Made by a program: the position numbers and the translations under genes. This document shows, piece by piece, positions 1 to 12,071 of a DNA stretch of 64,000 bases. Source of the DNA: Megalopta genalis (Eukaryota; Arthropoda; Insecta; Hymenoptera; Halictidae); the NCBI RefSeq assembly GCF_051020955.1, contig NC_135016.1, positions 26,259,131-26,323,130 on the forward strand. Reading direction: 5' to 3'. The notes below the pieces were generated by a model. It searched no databases, had not been told where the DNA came from, and was given only the letters and a program-made list of their open reading frames with translations. Within the stretch, counting starts at the first letter, position 1, and each line of letters opens with the position of its first letter.

Positions 1-248
1 TAACTATAAAAGTGAGCCACAAAGCTCCGTTAATTCGTATCTACTCTTCCCAAATTTTCCATTTTTGTGCGCAATCTTAGCGCGAATTAGGGAGAAATTA
101 GGATTACGATTATTCGAGCCTTGCAGCTCGTTTTTACAGTTGTTGAAATCGGTATCTATAAAAGCGAGCCGCAAAGCTCCGATAATCTACTCTTCCCAAA
201 TTGCCATTTTTCTGTACAATCTGAGCGTCGATTAGGAAGAATTTACAG
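1..248. repeat. T1 MITE, right part of a dimeric copy cut by the window edge
   Basis: Two successive right-arm segments of T1 (1-105 and 106-248), with the join reading GGGAGAAATTAGGAT. The same dimeric architecture is complete at 26210-26587, so this is the right two thirds of such a dimer. It ends TTTACAGTA. Confidence 0.8.
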
Positions 249-1427
249 TAACTAGAAAATTATTCAATGACGAAGCAATTGTCTTTAAGCTTTTCTTACG
301 GCGCGTTACACATTTTAGCAGTGAAACGATATCAGGCTTACCAGAGGATACAGGCGACGAACGTGTCATTTTAGACGCGCGGTTGTTGTCACAGTCGATC
401 CCTGCTTTTGGCAATCGATGCACGAAGATCCGACGCGAACGATGACAAACGCGTAAACAAACTGACCAAATTATTGTATAATACTGAAAAGATGTTTCGC
501 CGTCGTCGTCACAGGAAACGCATAAAAATCGTCGCTCGCCGAGCCAGAGCGTTGTCGGATCAATTGGAATGTTCTGTCGGTGTAAACGTCAGCGTGCAAG
601 TTATATCCCCGCGATCGAAGCAGCAGCGTACCTTGCAACCGTTACGGTACGCAACAATGTGCAACGTTCCTGGAACGACTCGATGGCGCGATTAAGACCG
701 TACCTAGCATCGTTACCCGGCTCTCGTTACGCGCAAACTATAAAAGAGTCGTCGATAACGTGGAAAAATAGAACGTGGCATGAGACGCGGGATCGCCGCC
801 GACCGAAACTCCTTCGGATCGCGAGCTGAAATATGTCTGGAGCAGTAAATCCTATCTCGCTATCCCGTCCCCGAATTTCAGCCCCCCTCGTCGCCCTTCT
901 CGGACCCGGTGAAATCGTATGGCTGCGCAAAAAGGAGGGTCGACGAAGACGCGACGCATCCCCGAGAAAAAGGGCGAGACCGTGTAGAGGGCCTTAAAAC
1001 TCGTCTGTAGCCTTCAGACCGGTTTAATATGGTCGCAGTCAACTTCGCTTCGGGAATCTAGTAATTCATAAGGGGTTGCGATCTTCTACCGGGCCAGCTG
1101 ACTCTTCGAAAACGAGAGTCGGATAAAAAAAAGTTGCGATCTTCGATCTCGCCTCGTCTCGCCTCGCCTCGCCTTGCCTCGCCTCGCGCCGCGGACATTT
1201 AATATATGCGAAAACTTTTAATGAGAATATCGGGGAAACAGGACGGCTTGCGGTACATTTATTTAACCCTCTCGGTTGGCTCGATTTCGCCCAACGGCAG
1301 ACCTTCGACCTATCTGCTGTTCCACGTTGCACCGATTTTTGCAATAAACGCTTGGAAACCGCGGTCTAGCACTAATGGTCCGCACTTGACTTACAGAATT
1401 AATCGTTACTAGACGTTCCGGAAACTA
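249..1427. other. unique intergenic DNA
   Basis: Moderately GC-rich, with no recognisable gene; the overlapping short open frames have no family features. A GCCTC pentamer tract occupies 1148-1190. Confidence 0.6.
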
Positions 1428-1498
1428 TTGGGTTGGCAACTAAGTAATTGCCGATTTGTTCAATGAAATAAAAAATTTTTTTTTACTTGGAATGAAGT

Positions 1499-1882
1499 TT
1501 AATCTGTAATGTATTTTCCATTTTGTTCGATGACCTTTTGCCATCTCTCTGGCAACTTGAAAATTCCACGCTCGGAGAAAGTCTGATCCTTTTCGGCCAG
1601 AAACTGAATTAAGTGAGATTTTACAGCGTCATCATCATTAAAAGTTTTACCACGAAGGGAGTTGTCCAGGGATCGAAATAAGTGGTAATCCGATGGCGCG
1701 AGATCAGGGCTATATGGTGGGTGTAACATCGATTCCCAACCAATATCCATCAATTTTTGCCGAGTGGACAAAGACGTGTGCGGCCTAGCATTGTTCTGGT
1801 GGAAAATGATACCTTTACGATTGACCAATTCTGGTCGTTTTTTTCCTTGACCGCTGCATTCAATTTGTCCAGTTGCTAACAT
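1499..1882 (-). pseudogene. mariner transposase, C-terminal fragment
   Basis: About 127 residues are open, ending at the TAA near the left terminal repeat. Recognisable mariner blocks are FHQNNARPHTS, HPPYSPDLAPSDYHLF and LPERWQKVIEQNG. YSPDLAPSD carries the third catalytic aspartate (DD34D). The second catalytic position reads N in HQNNARPH where mariners have D, so catalysis would be lost even if the N-terminal half were present. The helix-turn-helix domain and first aspartate are missing. Confidence 0.92.
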
Positions 1883-1902
1883 TCACGGATAATAAAAAAT
1901 AA

Positions 1903-1903
1903 C

Positions 1904-1973
<70 letters not shown>
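1903..1973. repeat. (ATA)n microsatellite inside mariner
   Basis: About 23 uninterrupted ATA units at the internal deletion of the mariner copy; slippage at this site may have accompanied the loss of the 5' half of the transposase. Confidence 0.95.
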
Positions 1974-1974
<1 letters not shown>

Positions 1975-2241
1975 TTTATAATATAACATTTACGGATATC
2001 ATAAAAATGGGAGAGAGATATCTATAACTGAAATCGGCAATTACTTAGTTGCCAACCCAATACATTTTGTTCGGCAGAAAAATCAAATTTTATTTTCATT
2101 CAGAAGAGACGAAGAATGTTTGCGTTTAATGGATTGCGTATAAAATCTTCATCACGAGCCCGACTCGTTGTTATAGTGCAAAGGGTTAAAATACCATTAA
2201 TACAGTAGAGTATATTATTAAAATACCATTAATATAATAGA

Positions 2242-2587
2242 GTAACTTTTTCCTCAGTGAAAATGCAATCCGCGGCTTTGTTTACGAGTTATTAACGAAA
2301 AACAATGACCAATGAGAGGCGAGATTAGCTGGCGCTAGGCGGACGAGCCAATCAGCGGAACTGGACTTCGTGTGCTCGTTGGCACGAGCGTCTCGCGCCA
2401 ATCAAGCTCGCCTCTGATTGGTCAGTGTTTTTCGTTAATAACTCGTAAACGAAGCCGCGAATTGCATTTTCGCTAAGGAAAAAGTTACTTCAAATAACCT
2501 CAGGAACCCCTCGTTTTTCGCTTGTACAATAATTTTTGGGACACCCATTACGACACGCATTTGCGAGACATTTTTGGGACACCCTGT
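2242..2587. repeat. FB foldback element, left end truncated
   Basis: Core of CCAATGAGAGGCGAG facing its inverse CTCGCCTCTGATTGG, flanked by inverted TTCGTTAATAACTCG. The right end GGGACACCCTGTA is present, with a second GGGACACCC 38 bp inside, suggesting one FB end inserted into or duplicated on another. Confidence 0.85.
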
Positions 2588-2696
2588 ATTTCAGATCTTT
2601 CAATTTGAAATGTTGCTCGTTCGACGGCCCGATTTCGATTCTTCGATTGTCCGTTGATAACACTCTTCCTTGGCAACCCCTATCTTCCATTATTTC

Positions 2697-3347
2697 TTAA
2701 CCTTTTAGGTACGACTGAATTCTGCGCGAGGAATTTCTCTGGACGGCAGAGTCTGATATGTACTGTACAGAGTCTGACACTGTATATTCTGTCTGCATAT
2801 ATAGGGTATCCCAAAAATGTCTCGCAATCCGAAAGTGGCGGGTTCCTCAGGCCATTTGAAGCAACTTTTTCCTTTACAAAATTGTTCTCCGAGGCACCGT
2901 TAACGAGTTTTTAACGAAAAACAGTGACCAATGAGAGGCGAGCTCGGCTGGCGCGAGGCGATCGAGCCAATGAGCGGAACTGGGCTTCGTGCGCTGGTTG
3001 GCTGGGCCATCTCGCGTCAGCCGTACTCGACTCTTATTGGTCACTGTTTTTCGTTAATAACTCGTTAACGGTGCCTCGGAGAACATTTTTGTAAAGGAAG
3101 AAGTTGCTTCAAATGATCCGAGGAACCCGCCATTTCCGGATTGCGAGACATTTTTCGGACACCCTGTAGACTGTTGTAAATCGATGTGAAGACGAAAGAA
3201 GTGTGAAACAATGCATATGAAGACGATTATTTGGTTCAAACGATGATCGAGTGAGCTACTAGAGCAAAGCCACTATAGTGGCGCGTCGTCCAGAGAGATG
3301 ACATCCGCGAAAGCCACTATAGTGGCGCGTCGTGCCTAAAAGGTTAA
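2697..3347 (-). mobile_element. P2 element (TTAA) containing an FB element
   Basis: Bounded by TTAA at 2697-2700 and 3344-3347, with inverted ends CCTTTTAGG(T/C)ACGAC. One end carries two subterminal copies of the 14-bp palindrome GCCACTATAGTGGC followed by GCGTCGT. FB occupies 2802-3168. TTAA target sites are typical of piggyBac, but no transposase is present. It is inverted relative to the copies at 14516 and 25343. Confidence 0.85.
2802..3168. repeat. FB foldback element inside P2
   Basis: Full-length copy: AGGGTATCCCAAAAATGTC at the left, inverted GACATTTTTCGGACACCCT at the right. The arms of about 150 bp are inverted; the core has four CCAAT/ATTGG boxes. Confidence 0.88.
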
Positions 3348-4810
3348 GGAGTTGTTCACAACAGGGCAGTTTCACATTACAGCGACTCGATTCGGACAAG
3401 TCGCCGTAACAATATCGTTCGTCTTAGCCCGGATATTGTTCGGGCAAACGTGATCCGATCGACGTTTAGCGTCAGCGCGGGGAGGAGGAGCGGCTGCTGG
3501 TTCGTCGATTCCGCGATCGTGGAGCAGGGGCGGTTTCGCGAGGAGTTGCAAATCGTTTTGATCGGTAGACCGGGCTCGAGTTGTGTCGACACTCGGAAGC
3601 GGAAGCCCGATCCGCGCGATTCGGCTCGGAAACAATACGACCAGCGATTTCTGCTGGCGATAGAATAGGCGAGCCGCGCCGCACCTCCTCGGGGTCGCAG
3701 GGGCCGGGGCCGGGGCCGGGGGCGGGGGCATGGGGCGGGGTGGACTGCATGAATTTCAATCGACATCTTATCTGGTACACGAGCCAGCCTCGAGTGCCGG
3801 TGGATCGTGATCAAGTGGACCTCCATGGCGAGGACAATACACGCTGCGCGGCCGGCAAGTGACAATACGCTATCAGGGTCGTTCGAAGCGTATTGCTCTT
3901 TTGTCCGAGCCACTACACCTGCCATACGTACTTGAACAAGTTCATGGAAAGTGTCAAGACTGACCCGGCCGTGGATTACCGGTTGAGGATCGCACGAGGG
4001 CTGTTCAAAGCCGTCGTGAAGAGAACGGTGCCGCAGGTATTAGCGCCGATAAGATATTCGATCGGACCCGCCGGAAATTTTATTCCGAGATCCTGCGACC
4101 GATGCTGTAACGGATTCTTCTCTTTTTCTTTTTTCTTTTCGTCCTTCGATCTCGGTCGTCATCGAGATTCCGACCGGGAGATCCGCGCTCGGATCTTGAC
4201 AACAGACTCGCATGATTGAAACGCGAAGATGCCCACGAGGCGGAATAGACGGTGCTCCGATTAATTCTTCGTGTAATTATTATTGGGAGCAGGTTATAGA
4301 GTCTTCCTGATTCCTCGATGCTCTTTATAGCTTAGGGGAATTTGAAGTGTTGCACGATTATCGTCGACCCTCGTAAAGCGGACGTTTTTGACAATAATTG
4401 TTGAAGTATCGGTTTTTCTAAAACAGATATTGTTTTATGAGATTCTTCGGGGTACACTTTGTCTGACTGAACAGCTGGCAATTTAAATGATTAATGTACC
4501 CATGAAACTCTGGGTTACGATAAACCTTGGTATCACTGCAAAAGGGTTAATCGATGGCGTTGGAACTATCTCGATTTGGAAATAAATAACTGAATTTTGT
4601 ACACTGGGTAAAATTTAGAAACAAGGCAAGAAATATACCTTCTAAATTTGTATCAAACGATTGTCACTTATTTGCGTGAAAATCATCGAACCCTTAACGT
4701 GCCACTTCATTCACAGTTACGATGAACCGAACTTTTTCGACCTTAATAATTTCTTAAAAAAGAAAGAAAATATATACATTTATTATACACATCTACATTT
4801 ACACGAATGC
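3348..4810. other. unique intergenic DNA, GC-rich then AT-rich
   Basis: 3370-4250 is GC-rich, with a GGGGCC-type run at 3697-3730; 4250-4810 is AT-rich. Overlapping open frames on both strands, including one at 3893-4219, show no domain. Nothing supportable as a gene. Confidence 0.6.
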
Positions 4811-5133
4811 TTAACACGTTGAATTCCACACCGGTTTTACGGAAATTGTCCGCGGCGCCACGATGAATTTTCTTTTACGTGATACATATAATGTTGAAAT
4901 ATTATCTGCAATAGATAAGTTACAGTGTATAACCATGTTTGACATGTTAATTGCGACGGTGATCACTGTTTGAATCGACGACGGTAATAATACAAAATTT
5001 TAGATATTGACATTTGTTTGAAATTATACATATTTCTATCAATCTGGGCGCGCCGGTCACCGGTGGCTCCCATGGCGTCACCGCCAAGTTAAGTGCCGGC
5101 CACCGGTGACCCCCATGGCATTCAACGTGTTAA
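4811..5133. mobile_element. P3 MITE (TTAA)
   Basis: 323 bp between TTAA duplications (4811-4814, 5130-5133), with inverted ends CACGTTGAAT(T/G)CC. Near the right end are two CACCGGTG(A/G)C blocks. Related copies are at 12746-13235 and, partially, at 48284. No coding capacity; piggyBac-like by target site only. Confidence 0.85.
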
Positions 5134-6400
5134 ATATCGACGGAAAGGGACTAAAATTTTCTTCCGACATGAAAGAACATCATAACAGAAAATCGCTAGG
5201 AATCTCCATGACGAGTCCGACTCGTAAAACTATGTCAAGGTATTAAATAAGGGTTAAAAAAAGAAAAATGATTCCACTTCAAAGAGTGTCCGACAATTTT
5301 TACGAAACGAAACGTTCCACGAACAATTCTGACTGACATTTCTACGAAACGCAGGAATCGAATCGTCGAAAGATTCCCCGGTGTCTCAAATTGGCCCGTG
5401 CTCGACGCGACAATGTCGCTCGGCCATGCAAATCGGCGATAAGAAGGTCCCAAGGACCCGGTTGCTCCGTAAATCCGGGCAACCGGTCGGCGAAGGAACG
5501 TCGCCGGAAATTAGTTTCAATCGTCGCGGGTCGGAACGTCGCGTCTAAAGAAATTGTTCCGGCCCCATCGGCGTTCCGTAAACGATTCGATTTCGGCGGA
5601 CCGAGTTATCCAACAGACGTGGAAGTGGCCCGATAACGATTTACGTCGGGCCACTCCGGTCGACGAACGATCGATCAAAAAACAGAGAGAAACGGTCGCG
5701 GCACGCCGCGCCGCGCCGCGCCGAGTTTACGTGGAGAGGAAAGAAGATGGGTGGACCCGTTCCCGGGGTCGCGAAAACGAAAAGGAACGAGTAAACGAGA
5801 AGCCCGTGGAACCGGATGGGTGGACGAACGGGTGGCCTAGGAACGGGTGTCCGTGGAATGGGTGGCCGGGAAGAGGGGGTGGATCACTCCTTTTCTTTCT
5901 TGCCCGTCCCCGAGGAGTAACTAACTGAACGAGAGTCGGGATAGAGGGTGTTAAGGTAATGCCCCATTAGTATGTGGCCCCCGTACCAGCGCCGTAACAC
6001 CACCGCACAGTGGTCAAACCGTGGTTTCTCTCGTCCTCGTGTGTCCCCTTTCCTGCGCGCACCCAACCCACCCGCCCGCGCTCCCTTGGCCCTATCTCGG
6101 ACCTCCTCTCGTCGAGTACACACACCGGCACACAGAATCCTCGGGGTTGACACGGGGAAAGCGGCCGCACCTACACCTACGTGCCGCGCGTATCTAACCG
6201 GCCGCACGAGGAACGGGAACGAGAACGGGAACGAGACCTGTCAATAGCCGGCTTGTTACCGCGACAATGATCGGCTTAACCAACGGGAAAGATCCACCCA
6301 GACGTACTGGATTTTCGGAGCATGGAGACCACGGGATAGCGTGTCAACATCGTTTCCCTTCGTCCCCGCCAAGGGAGGAGATACCGTCTCTGATTCGAGT

Positions 6401-6436
<36 letters not shown>

Positions 6437-6694
6437 TCCAGCGAATTTATTAGCACTCGAGCACCCGGACCAGACTTATTGGCGGGATTAGAGAGGCTCG
6501 TGTAATCGTGAATATTTGGGGCGGGGGTGGTCTTCCTGGAATCGAAGGGGGCGAGGGGCGTTAGGGGTTGGTCAATTGTTGCTGCTGGTCGGTGGTGGAC
6601 GACTTTGATTCTTCAGCTCGATTTGGGTGACAGATGGACGTTACACCAGTCCAGAAGTGTCCTGAAAGTTGTGTTTAATGCAAAAGCTGGGTAC
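5134..6694. other. unique GC-rich intergenic block
   Basis: Strongly CpG-rich at 5390-6480, with open frames on both strands caused by composition. GTC/GCC trinucleotide runs lie at 6397-6436. A distal promoter or enhancer is possible but nothing specific is seen. Confidence 0.5.
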
Positions 6695-6859
6695 AGTAAA
6701 TTCTCTCTAATTGGAGCTTAGATGGTACATAAAAATGGACAATTTTTATAGTTGTCGATAACTGGTAAAATGCGAGCCGCAAGGTTAATGGTATCTCCTG
6801 TTCCTAAATTGTCCATTTTTGTGCACGATCTGAGCGGCAATTAGGGAGGATTTTTACTG
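6695..6859. repeat. T1 MITE, internally shortened
   Basis: Begins TA|CAGTAAATTCTCTCTAATT and ends TTTTTACTG|TA, with the left arm shortened. It belongs to the AAATTC subfamily of T1. Confidence 0.85.
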
Positions 6860-7440
6860 TAATTCGATTAACTCTATCGACCAGTCTGACTCGTGATGGA
6901 AATTTATAGTAATCACGGTAATCGTCTGTCAAGTATGAAATTACTCCGTTCTTTTAAATCGCGATAAAATTCTGTTTTCTTTTTTATAGATATATTAATT
7001 ATATTATAATTATAATTGTAATTATAATTATATTATTAATAGGTATGAAATCTTTAGATATAAATTAACAACGAGTTTACAGTGTTTAATAACGATGAAT
7101 TTACTTTGATGAGTGCAACAAGATTTACAAATTGCCGACGCACGACATCGTTGGCTATGAAGAAGAAACAAGAGAACAAGAGATAATGATGCGACTAAAG
7201 ATTCAACGAAATTAAAAAGACATTGATAAATCAATAATCGTATCTCCTCTTCCCAAATTGTCCATTTTTGTGCACGATCTGGGCGGCAATTAGGGAGAAC
7301 TTTTACTGTAATTCGATTAACTCTATCGACCAGTCTGACTCGTGATGGAAATTTATAGTAATCGCAGCAATCATCTGTCAAGTATGAGATTACTCCGTGC
7401 TTTTAAATCGCGATAAAATTCTATTTTCATTTTTTATTCA
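6783..7440 (+). repeat. tandem duplication containing a T1 right arm
   Basis: 6783-6988 recurs at 7239-7440, a repeat spacing of about 456 bp. Both contain the T1 right arm plus about 120 bp of the same flank (GTAATTCGATTAACTC...), so the unit duplicated together with its flank. Confidence 0.85.
6990..7233 (+). repeat. dispersed 240-bp repeat, copy 1
   Basis: Matches 8592-8830 closely over its length, from TTAATAGGTATGAAATC to CATTGATAAATCA. No coding role seen and not assigned to a transposon family. Confidence 0.85.
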
Positions 7441-8282
7441 CCGATGTTTAAACGTACGAATAAATGCAGCCGCGCGATAAGATAATTTTTAAATGTAAAA
7501 ATAAAAAGAAATTTTCTTTCTCTACTAAGAAACAATTACGATCGAGAGAATCGGAATCATTGTCACCGCGAAGAAAATGATACTCCATTAGGACAATGAA
7601 GTGATTTTATAGCATCTTCTAGAGATGCTGGTTTATGCCAATAATATACGAGATATCGTACACACAGGGTTTCTCTTTGTCTCCTCTTGAACTTGCATAT
7701 TTAATCTTGTGAAACCAATCGAAAAAGTTCTACTGGTTTTTTAACTCGCTGTGCTTCTTTGTATATCGTAAGGTTTGAAATAATTCGATTATTTTCGCAA
7801 CGCAATCGGCTCGGGTATGATGTTGCAAGATAGTTACACAGTGGCAACAAATTCGTCCGATACGAGGCGCTGCGAACAATGAAACGGGAGATGTTACGTG
7901 TATGCGAGCTGCAAAATCACAGAGACGCATCGTGCGATCATTATTTTCTTAGAGTTGACAGCGATTGTGTTCTAGGTCCATGGGTCACATGAGACGTGTG
8001 CGTGACGAAAACCTAATCTGGTTATCATGCAGAGACATCGGCTACCGTGAAACCAACGCTGTGCCTCTCTCTGTCGCACTTTTTCTGAGAACCGTGTACG
8101 TAATGTACACATACCAGCGAAATATGTTGCACAGGAGATGCCAAATAGTTCCTCGGTTTTACTTTACTGTTTAGAATTCGCGCGTTATATTGTCACATTC
8201 GTCTTGGGTACAAAATTGGATTACTTTTTAACCCCCTATTGTAGACGACAGTTTCATATCAGTTGAATTTCTATTGTCATAA
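7441..8282. other. unique AT-rich intergenic DNA
   Basis: No recognisable gene, RNA or repeat. Confidence 0.5.
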
Positions 8283-8390
8283 TTATAAGTAATAATCATA
8301 AATTATATATATATATAATTCCTATTATTAATATATATATATAAATATATAAATAAAAAAAAAATATATATATATGTATATATATATATA

Positions 8391-8426
<36 letters not shown>

Positions 8427-8471
8427 GTCTATTTATATCTAAAGATTGCATACCTATTATTACCTATTATT

Positions 8472-8515
<44 letters not shown>

Positions 8516-8591
8516 AATATATATATATAATTTAAGATTATTATTTATAATTATAATGATAGAAATAATTATATATATTATTAATAGGTAT
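8283..8591. repeat. low-complexity AT with opposed (CT)n and (AG)n tracts
   Basis: TA-rich sequence surrounds a CT tract (8391-8430) and an AG tract (8474-8513) about 45 bp apart. The tracts are inverse complements, flanked by inverted TATATATA, so the region can fold into a long hairpin. Confidence 0.85.
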
Positions 8592-8830
8592 ATTAATTAT
8601 ATTATTATTATAATTATAATTATATTATTAATAGGTATGAGATCTTTAGATATAAATTAACAACGAGTTTACAATGTTTAATAACGATGAATTTATTCTG
8701 ACGCGTGTAACAAGATTTGCAAATTGCGACGCACGACATCGTCGGCTATGAAGAAGAAACAAGAGAACAAGAGATAATGATGCGGCTGAAGATGAATCGA
8801 AATTAAAAAAAAACATTGATAAATCAGTAT
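8592..8830 (+). repeat. dispersed 240-bp repeat, copy 2
   Basis: Direct-orientation copy of 6990-7233 about 1.6 kb away; the flanks differ beyond CATTGATAAATCA. Confidence 0.85.
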
Positions 8831-9520
8831 GTGACTGGAAAGTCACGGTCAGCTATAAATGGTTAACGATGAACGAATTTAACGTATTTAAATTCGGAAT
8901 AAACAAGCGAATAAAGAATTTCGAAATAAAATCGATTTACCAACTTTTTAGCATTTAATAGCTAAAGCCGCGAACCTTCGAAGCTCTCTTATTTGTTCGT
9001 AATCTCGTGCGAAACTTTCGTGGCTGTGACGCATCGATAAAGTTCAGCAGAACAGCCGATATTATTCGAAAGTTATTCGGTAAAAAAAAAATGTAACGTC
9101 GATCAAAGTAGATTCTTTCAGGTATCCCAGCCACTTATCTCAGTTCGGCAACAAGGATGCAAGTCATCCGCCCCGGGCGGTAGGAAGACGTTGATGTGAA
9201 TTAATGGCGGCTTAAGTCATAGTTAGTGCCCAAGTGTTGCGCTTACAGGGGGTGCCGGTAGAGCAGTATTAATTAACGCGACCCCAAAATCTCTTCTTAA
9301 CCCCTGAACTCCCGTCTAAACGGCACTGTATCATGTTGATGCCCCGGTAAAAGGGGCTTGCCCGTGATTCTCGAGCCAGTACCCCATAAATATTATATGT
9401 TCCTCCTTCGATATAAATATGCGTGTCTGTTGTGCAACGATAGCCGATTAAAACGTTCCATTCGATCTATTCCCATTGAACACCTCCAACAGAAACTCTT
9501 TGTCTAAGTCGTCTACAAAT
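8831..9520. other. unique DNA; candidate conserved non-coding block
   Basis: 9120-9420 is a low-repeat, balanced-composition block without open frames, unlike its AT-rich surroundings. It could be a regulatory sequence; this is inference from composition only. Confidence 0.35.
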
Positions 9521-9756
9521 GAGCCGTTTATTTTGAAAGTGGCATAAGTCGCTTTACCGTAATGAAAAGTGGTGATTTTTTAATGTTTATACGAAATTAT
9601 TTATACCGAGAAAAATATCAGTATCCTGAGATGACAAATACAAGTAAATCTTCTCGAAAGTTAGCATCCATATTTTTAAACGTGTTAAAACGCAAACCCT
9701 TAAATATATCGACTTAAAAACAAAGTGACTCATGCCACTTTCAAAATAAACGGCTC
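9521..9756 (+). mobile_element. G236 MITE, copy 1
   Basis: 236 bp with inverted ends GAGCCGTTTATTTTGAAAGT... and a 4-bp target duplication AAAT (9517-9520, 9757-9760). The terminal repeats are about 34 bp. The copy at 40215-40450 is the same length, nearly identical and inverted. No coding capacity; superfamily unknown. Confidence 0.92.
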
Positions 9757-11106
9757 AAATAGCTGCCTCTCGTTATCAATTTTTCTCGCTTCTTCGCATT
9801 CTGTTCCATTTACAAAGACACCAGAAATCATTGTACGCAAACGTGCTAAGCACGAAAAATGACTTACGCGCTTACTTATAAAAAATAACAACATTGAATT
9901 CGTTCTGATTTCGCACGATTTGCGGTACAGTGATCTGTGCTCGAATTGCGAATTTCGTTCAATTATTTCGCGTAGAAAAAGTCTTCTAATTTTCGAGATT
10001 GTAAAATAAAATACGCAGAATTCAGCGAAATGATTGATGATCGATGCGAGTGGCTAGAAAAATATGGAGTGGACGATAGAAATAACGGAGGAAAGAAAGT
10101 AAAATAAATGTGAAACAGTTATGCGTTTTGGTTGTTACGAAAGAAAGAAATATTTCTTATATTCTAGTCGATGAGAGAGTAGAATAAAAGGCGAGAATAA
10201 TTAGAATTAGATCTTTCCGTATTCGGAAAGATTTACGATTTCAAAGAAGAATAATATAAAATTAACGTTTTAAAGAAACCGCAACAATTTCGGGATAATT
10301 GTAGAACTCGTGCCGATTTACAATCGACCGCGAACGAGATCAATAAATCTCGAATAAAGTTACGAAATCATTTCTCCCCCTGGCCGAAATGCTCACCCTC
10401 GCCGGGGTAACTTTCTTTCCGAGCGGGAGAGAGAAAATAACTAAACCGTAGATCTTGGAATTTGTTCGGAAGACGAATGGCAGGATCGGGCTCTCCGATC
10501 GGAGAGGAAATCTCAGGTAGGGAAATGGAATCTGGTAGGGCGAGGTGTCGGTTGTAAAAAGCGAAATTTATAATCCGTAAAAACAATTATAGAGCCCGCG
10601 GTTGGTGTCTCGCAATCGTCCACCACCCCCGTACCCGACAAAAACGGCCAATATCTCCCGTTTGATTTATGCGATCCGACACGGTGTCCGTCGCCTACCG
10701 TTCCTATGGATATAGAGTTATAGAGGGCATAGGGATCGTTCATATTAAATAGAATATTAAGGACTCGCCGCGATAGACAACACCGAGAGAATTTCAATTT
10801 TTTTCGACTAATCCGAAAAGCTCGTTGACATCGTTGTACAGCGACAACAATTTACGTGAATTAACCCACGCACGTTTTCGGGGACAATTTAGATTTTTTA
10901 AATTTAATTTACAATTTTTTTTAGATCAATTATTTCATTGTTTCAATCGACACATATTTTTTTGTACCGCGAATTTATCGCTCCTGACATTTTGTTTATT
11001 TAACTGTTCGAATCATTACCGAACCGAATAATTAAAGTCATTGAGAATAAAGGCAGTTATACTAATATTACATTATAATTTTGACTGTGTTTCTAAAATA
11101 AATTTA
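9757..11106. other. unique intergenic DNA
   Basis: Mostly AT-rich. 10370-10760 is a GC-richer block with no gene signature, possibly regulatory. The rest shows nothing recognisable. Confidence 0.5.
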
Positions 11107-11255
11107 TACAGGGTGTCCCGAAAATGTCTCGCAGTACGGAAACGTGGGGTAGCTGAGGTCATTCTAAGTAACTTTTTCCTTTGCGAAAATGCAATCTGCG
11201 GCTTTGTTTACGAGTTATTAACGAAAAACACTGATCAATGAGAGGCGAGGGCGCG
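11107..11255 (+). repeat. FB foldback element, left arm only
   Basis: Starts TACAGGGTGTCCCGAAAATG and runs through TTTACGAGTTATTAACGA and CAATGAGAGGCGAG, then stops; the right arm is missing. Confidence 0.85.
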
Positions 11256-11864
11256 AAGTTCGAGAGTGCTATTATTTCGTCCCTTGTGTTTACGCGTTAT
11301 TCCGATAAACTACGAAATCAGTGAGAACGATCTTGTTTACTATGTTCCTTCCTTTCGTGTTGCAAGCTTTAAATACTATAATTTACATTTGACAAATTTC
11401 ACGTAGTTTTCGAGAGATTAAAGATAGCGCATATGTGCTATCTTTTTGTTCAGGACTGTATCAACTCGAAAAATTCGCACAATATCAAAATCATTTAATT
11501 GATAAAACCGAAAGCAGAAAGTGAAAATTTTCCATAGAAAATATTAGTTCAGCTATTTTCTATTCCACAAATCCTAGTAACATTCAATTTGTTCAATGAA
11601 TTACAATAAAAATGAATTTCAAAAACCTGGTTAAAAATTAGTGTCACCCATACGCGACTGACACGGCACTGAACGTGTTGACAAGAAAATACCGCGATTT
11701 TCACTCTAACATGTCAAAATGATGTTCCGTGAGCCTAGTGCTAAAAGTATCATTTTATGTTTAATATTTTAAGATGATTTACAAGAAGACTGAATAAAAT
11801 TTTACTTAATGTGTTGCGCGTCGTTCAAAGTCGTCGATTGAAACGCGACGATATAGTCGACGTA
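11256..11864. other. AT-rich intergenic DNA
   Basis: A remnant resembling a P3 end (GAACGTGTTGACAAG, around 11671) is visible. Otherwise nothing is recognised. Confidence 0.4.
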
Positions 11865-12071
11865 CAGTAATGTCTCTCTAATTGACGCTCAGATTGTCCG
11901 CAAAAATGGACAATTTGGGAACGATTGTTCGAGCCTTACAGCTCGTTTCTATAATCGTTGACAATCGGTAACTATAAAAACAAAGCTGCACGGCTCGAAT
12001 AATCGTATCTCCTCTTCCCAAATTGTCCATTTTTATGCACAATCTGAGCGTCAGTTAGGGAGACATTACTG
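11865..12071. repeat. T1 MITE
   Basis: TA|CAGTAATGTCTCTCTAATT at the left; mirrored GGGAGACATTACTG at the right, where the flanking TA has decayed to TC. The two arms are inverse over most of their length. Confidence 0.92.

Larger units (their letters stand above)
1428..2060 (-). mobile_element. mariner transposon, internally deleted
   Basis: Terminal inverted repeats are 30 of 30 identical (1428-1457 and 2031-2060, starting TTGGGTTGGCAACTAAG) and flanked on both sides by TA. The 633-bp copy is about half the length of a full mariner. It keeps the transposase 3' half on the minus strand, and a long ATA microsatellite sits where the N-terminal half should be. Tc1/mariner elements move by cut-and-paste into TA; this copy cannot encode its own enzyme. 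Confidence 0.95.
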
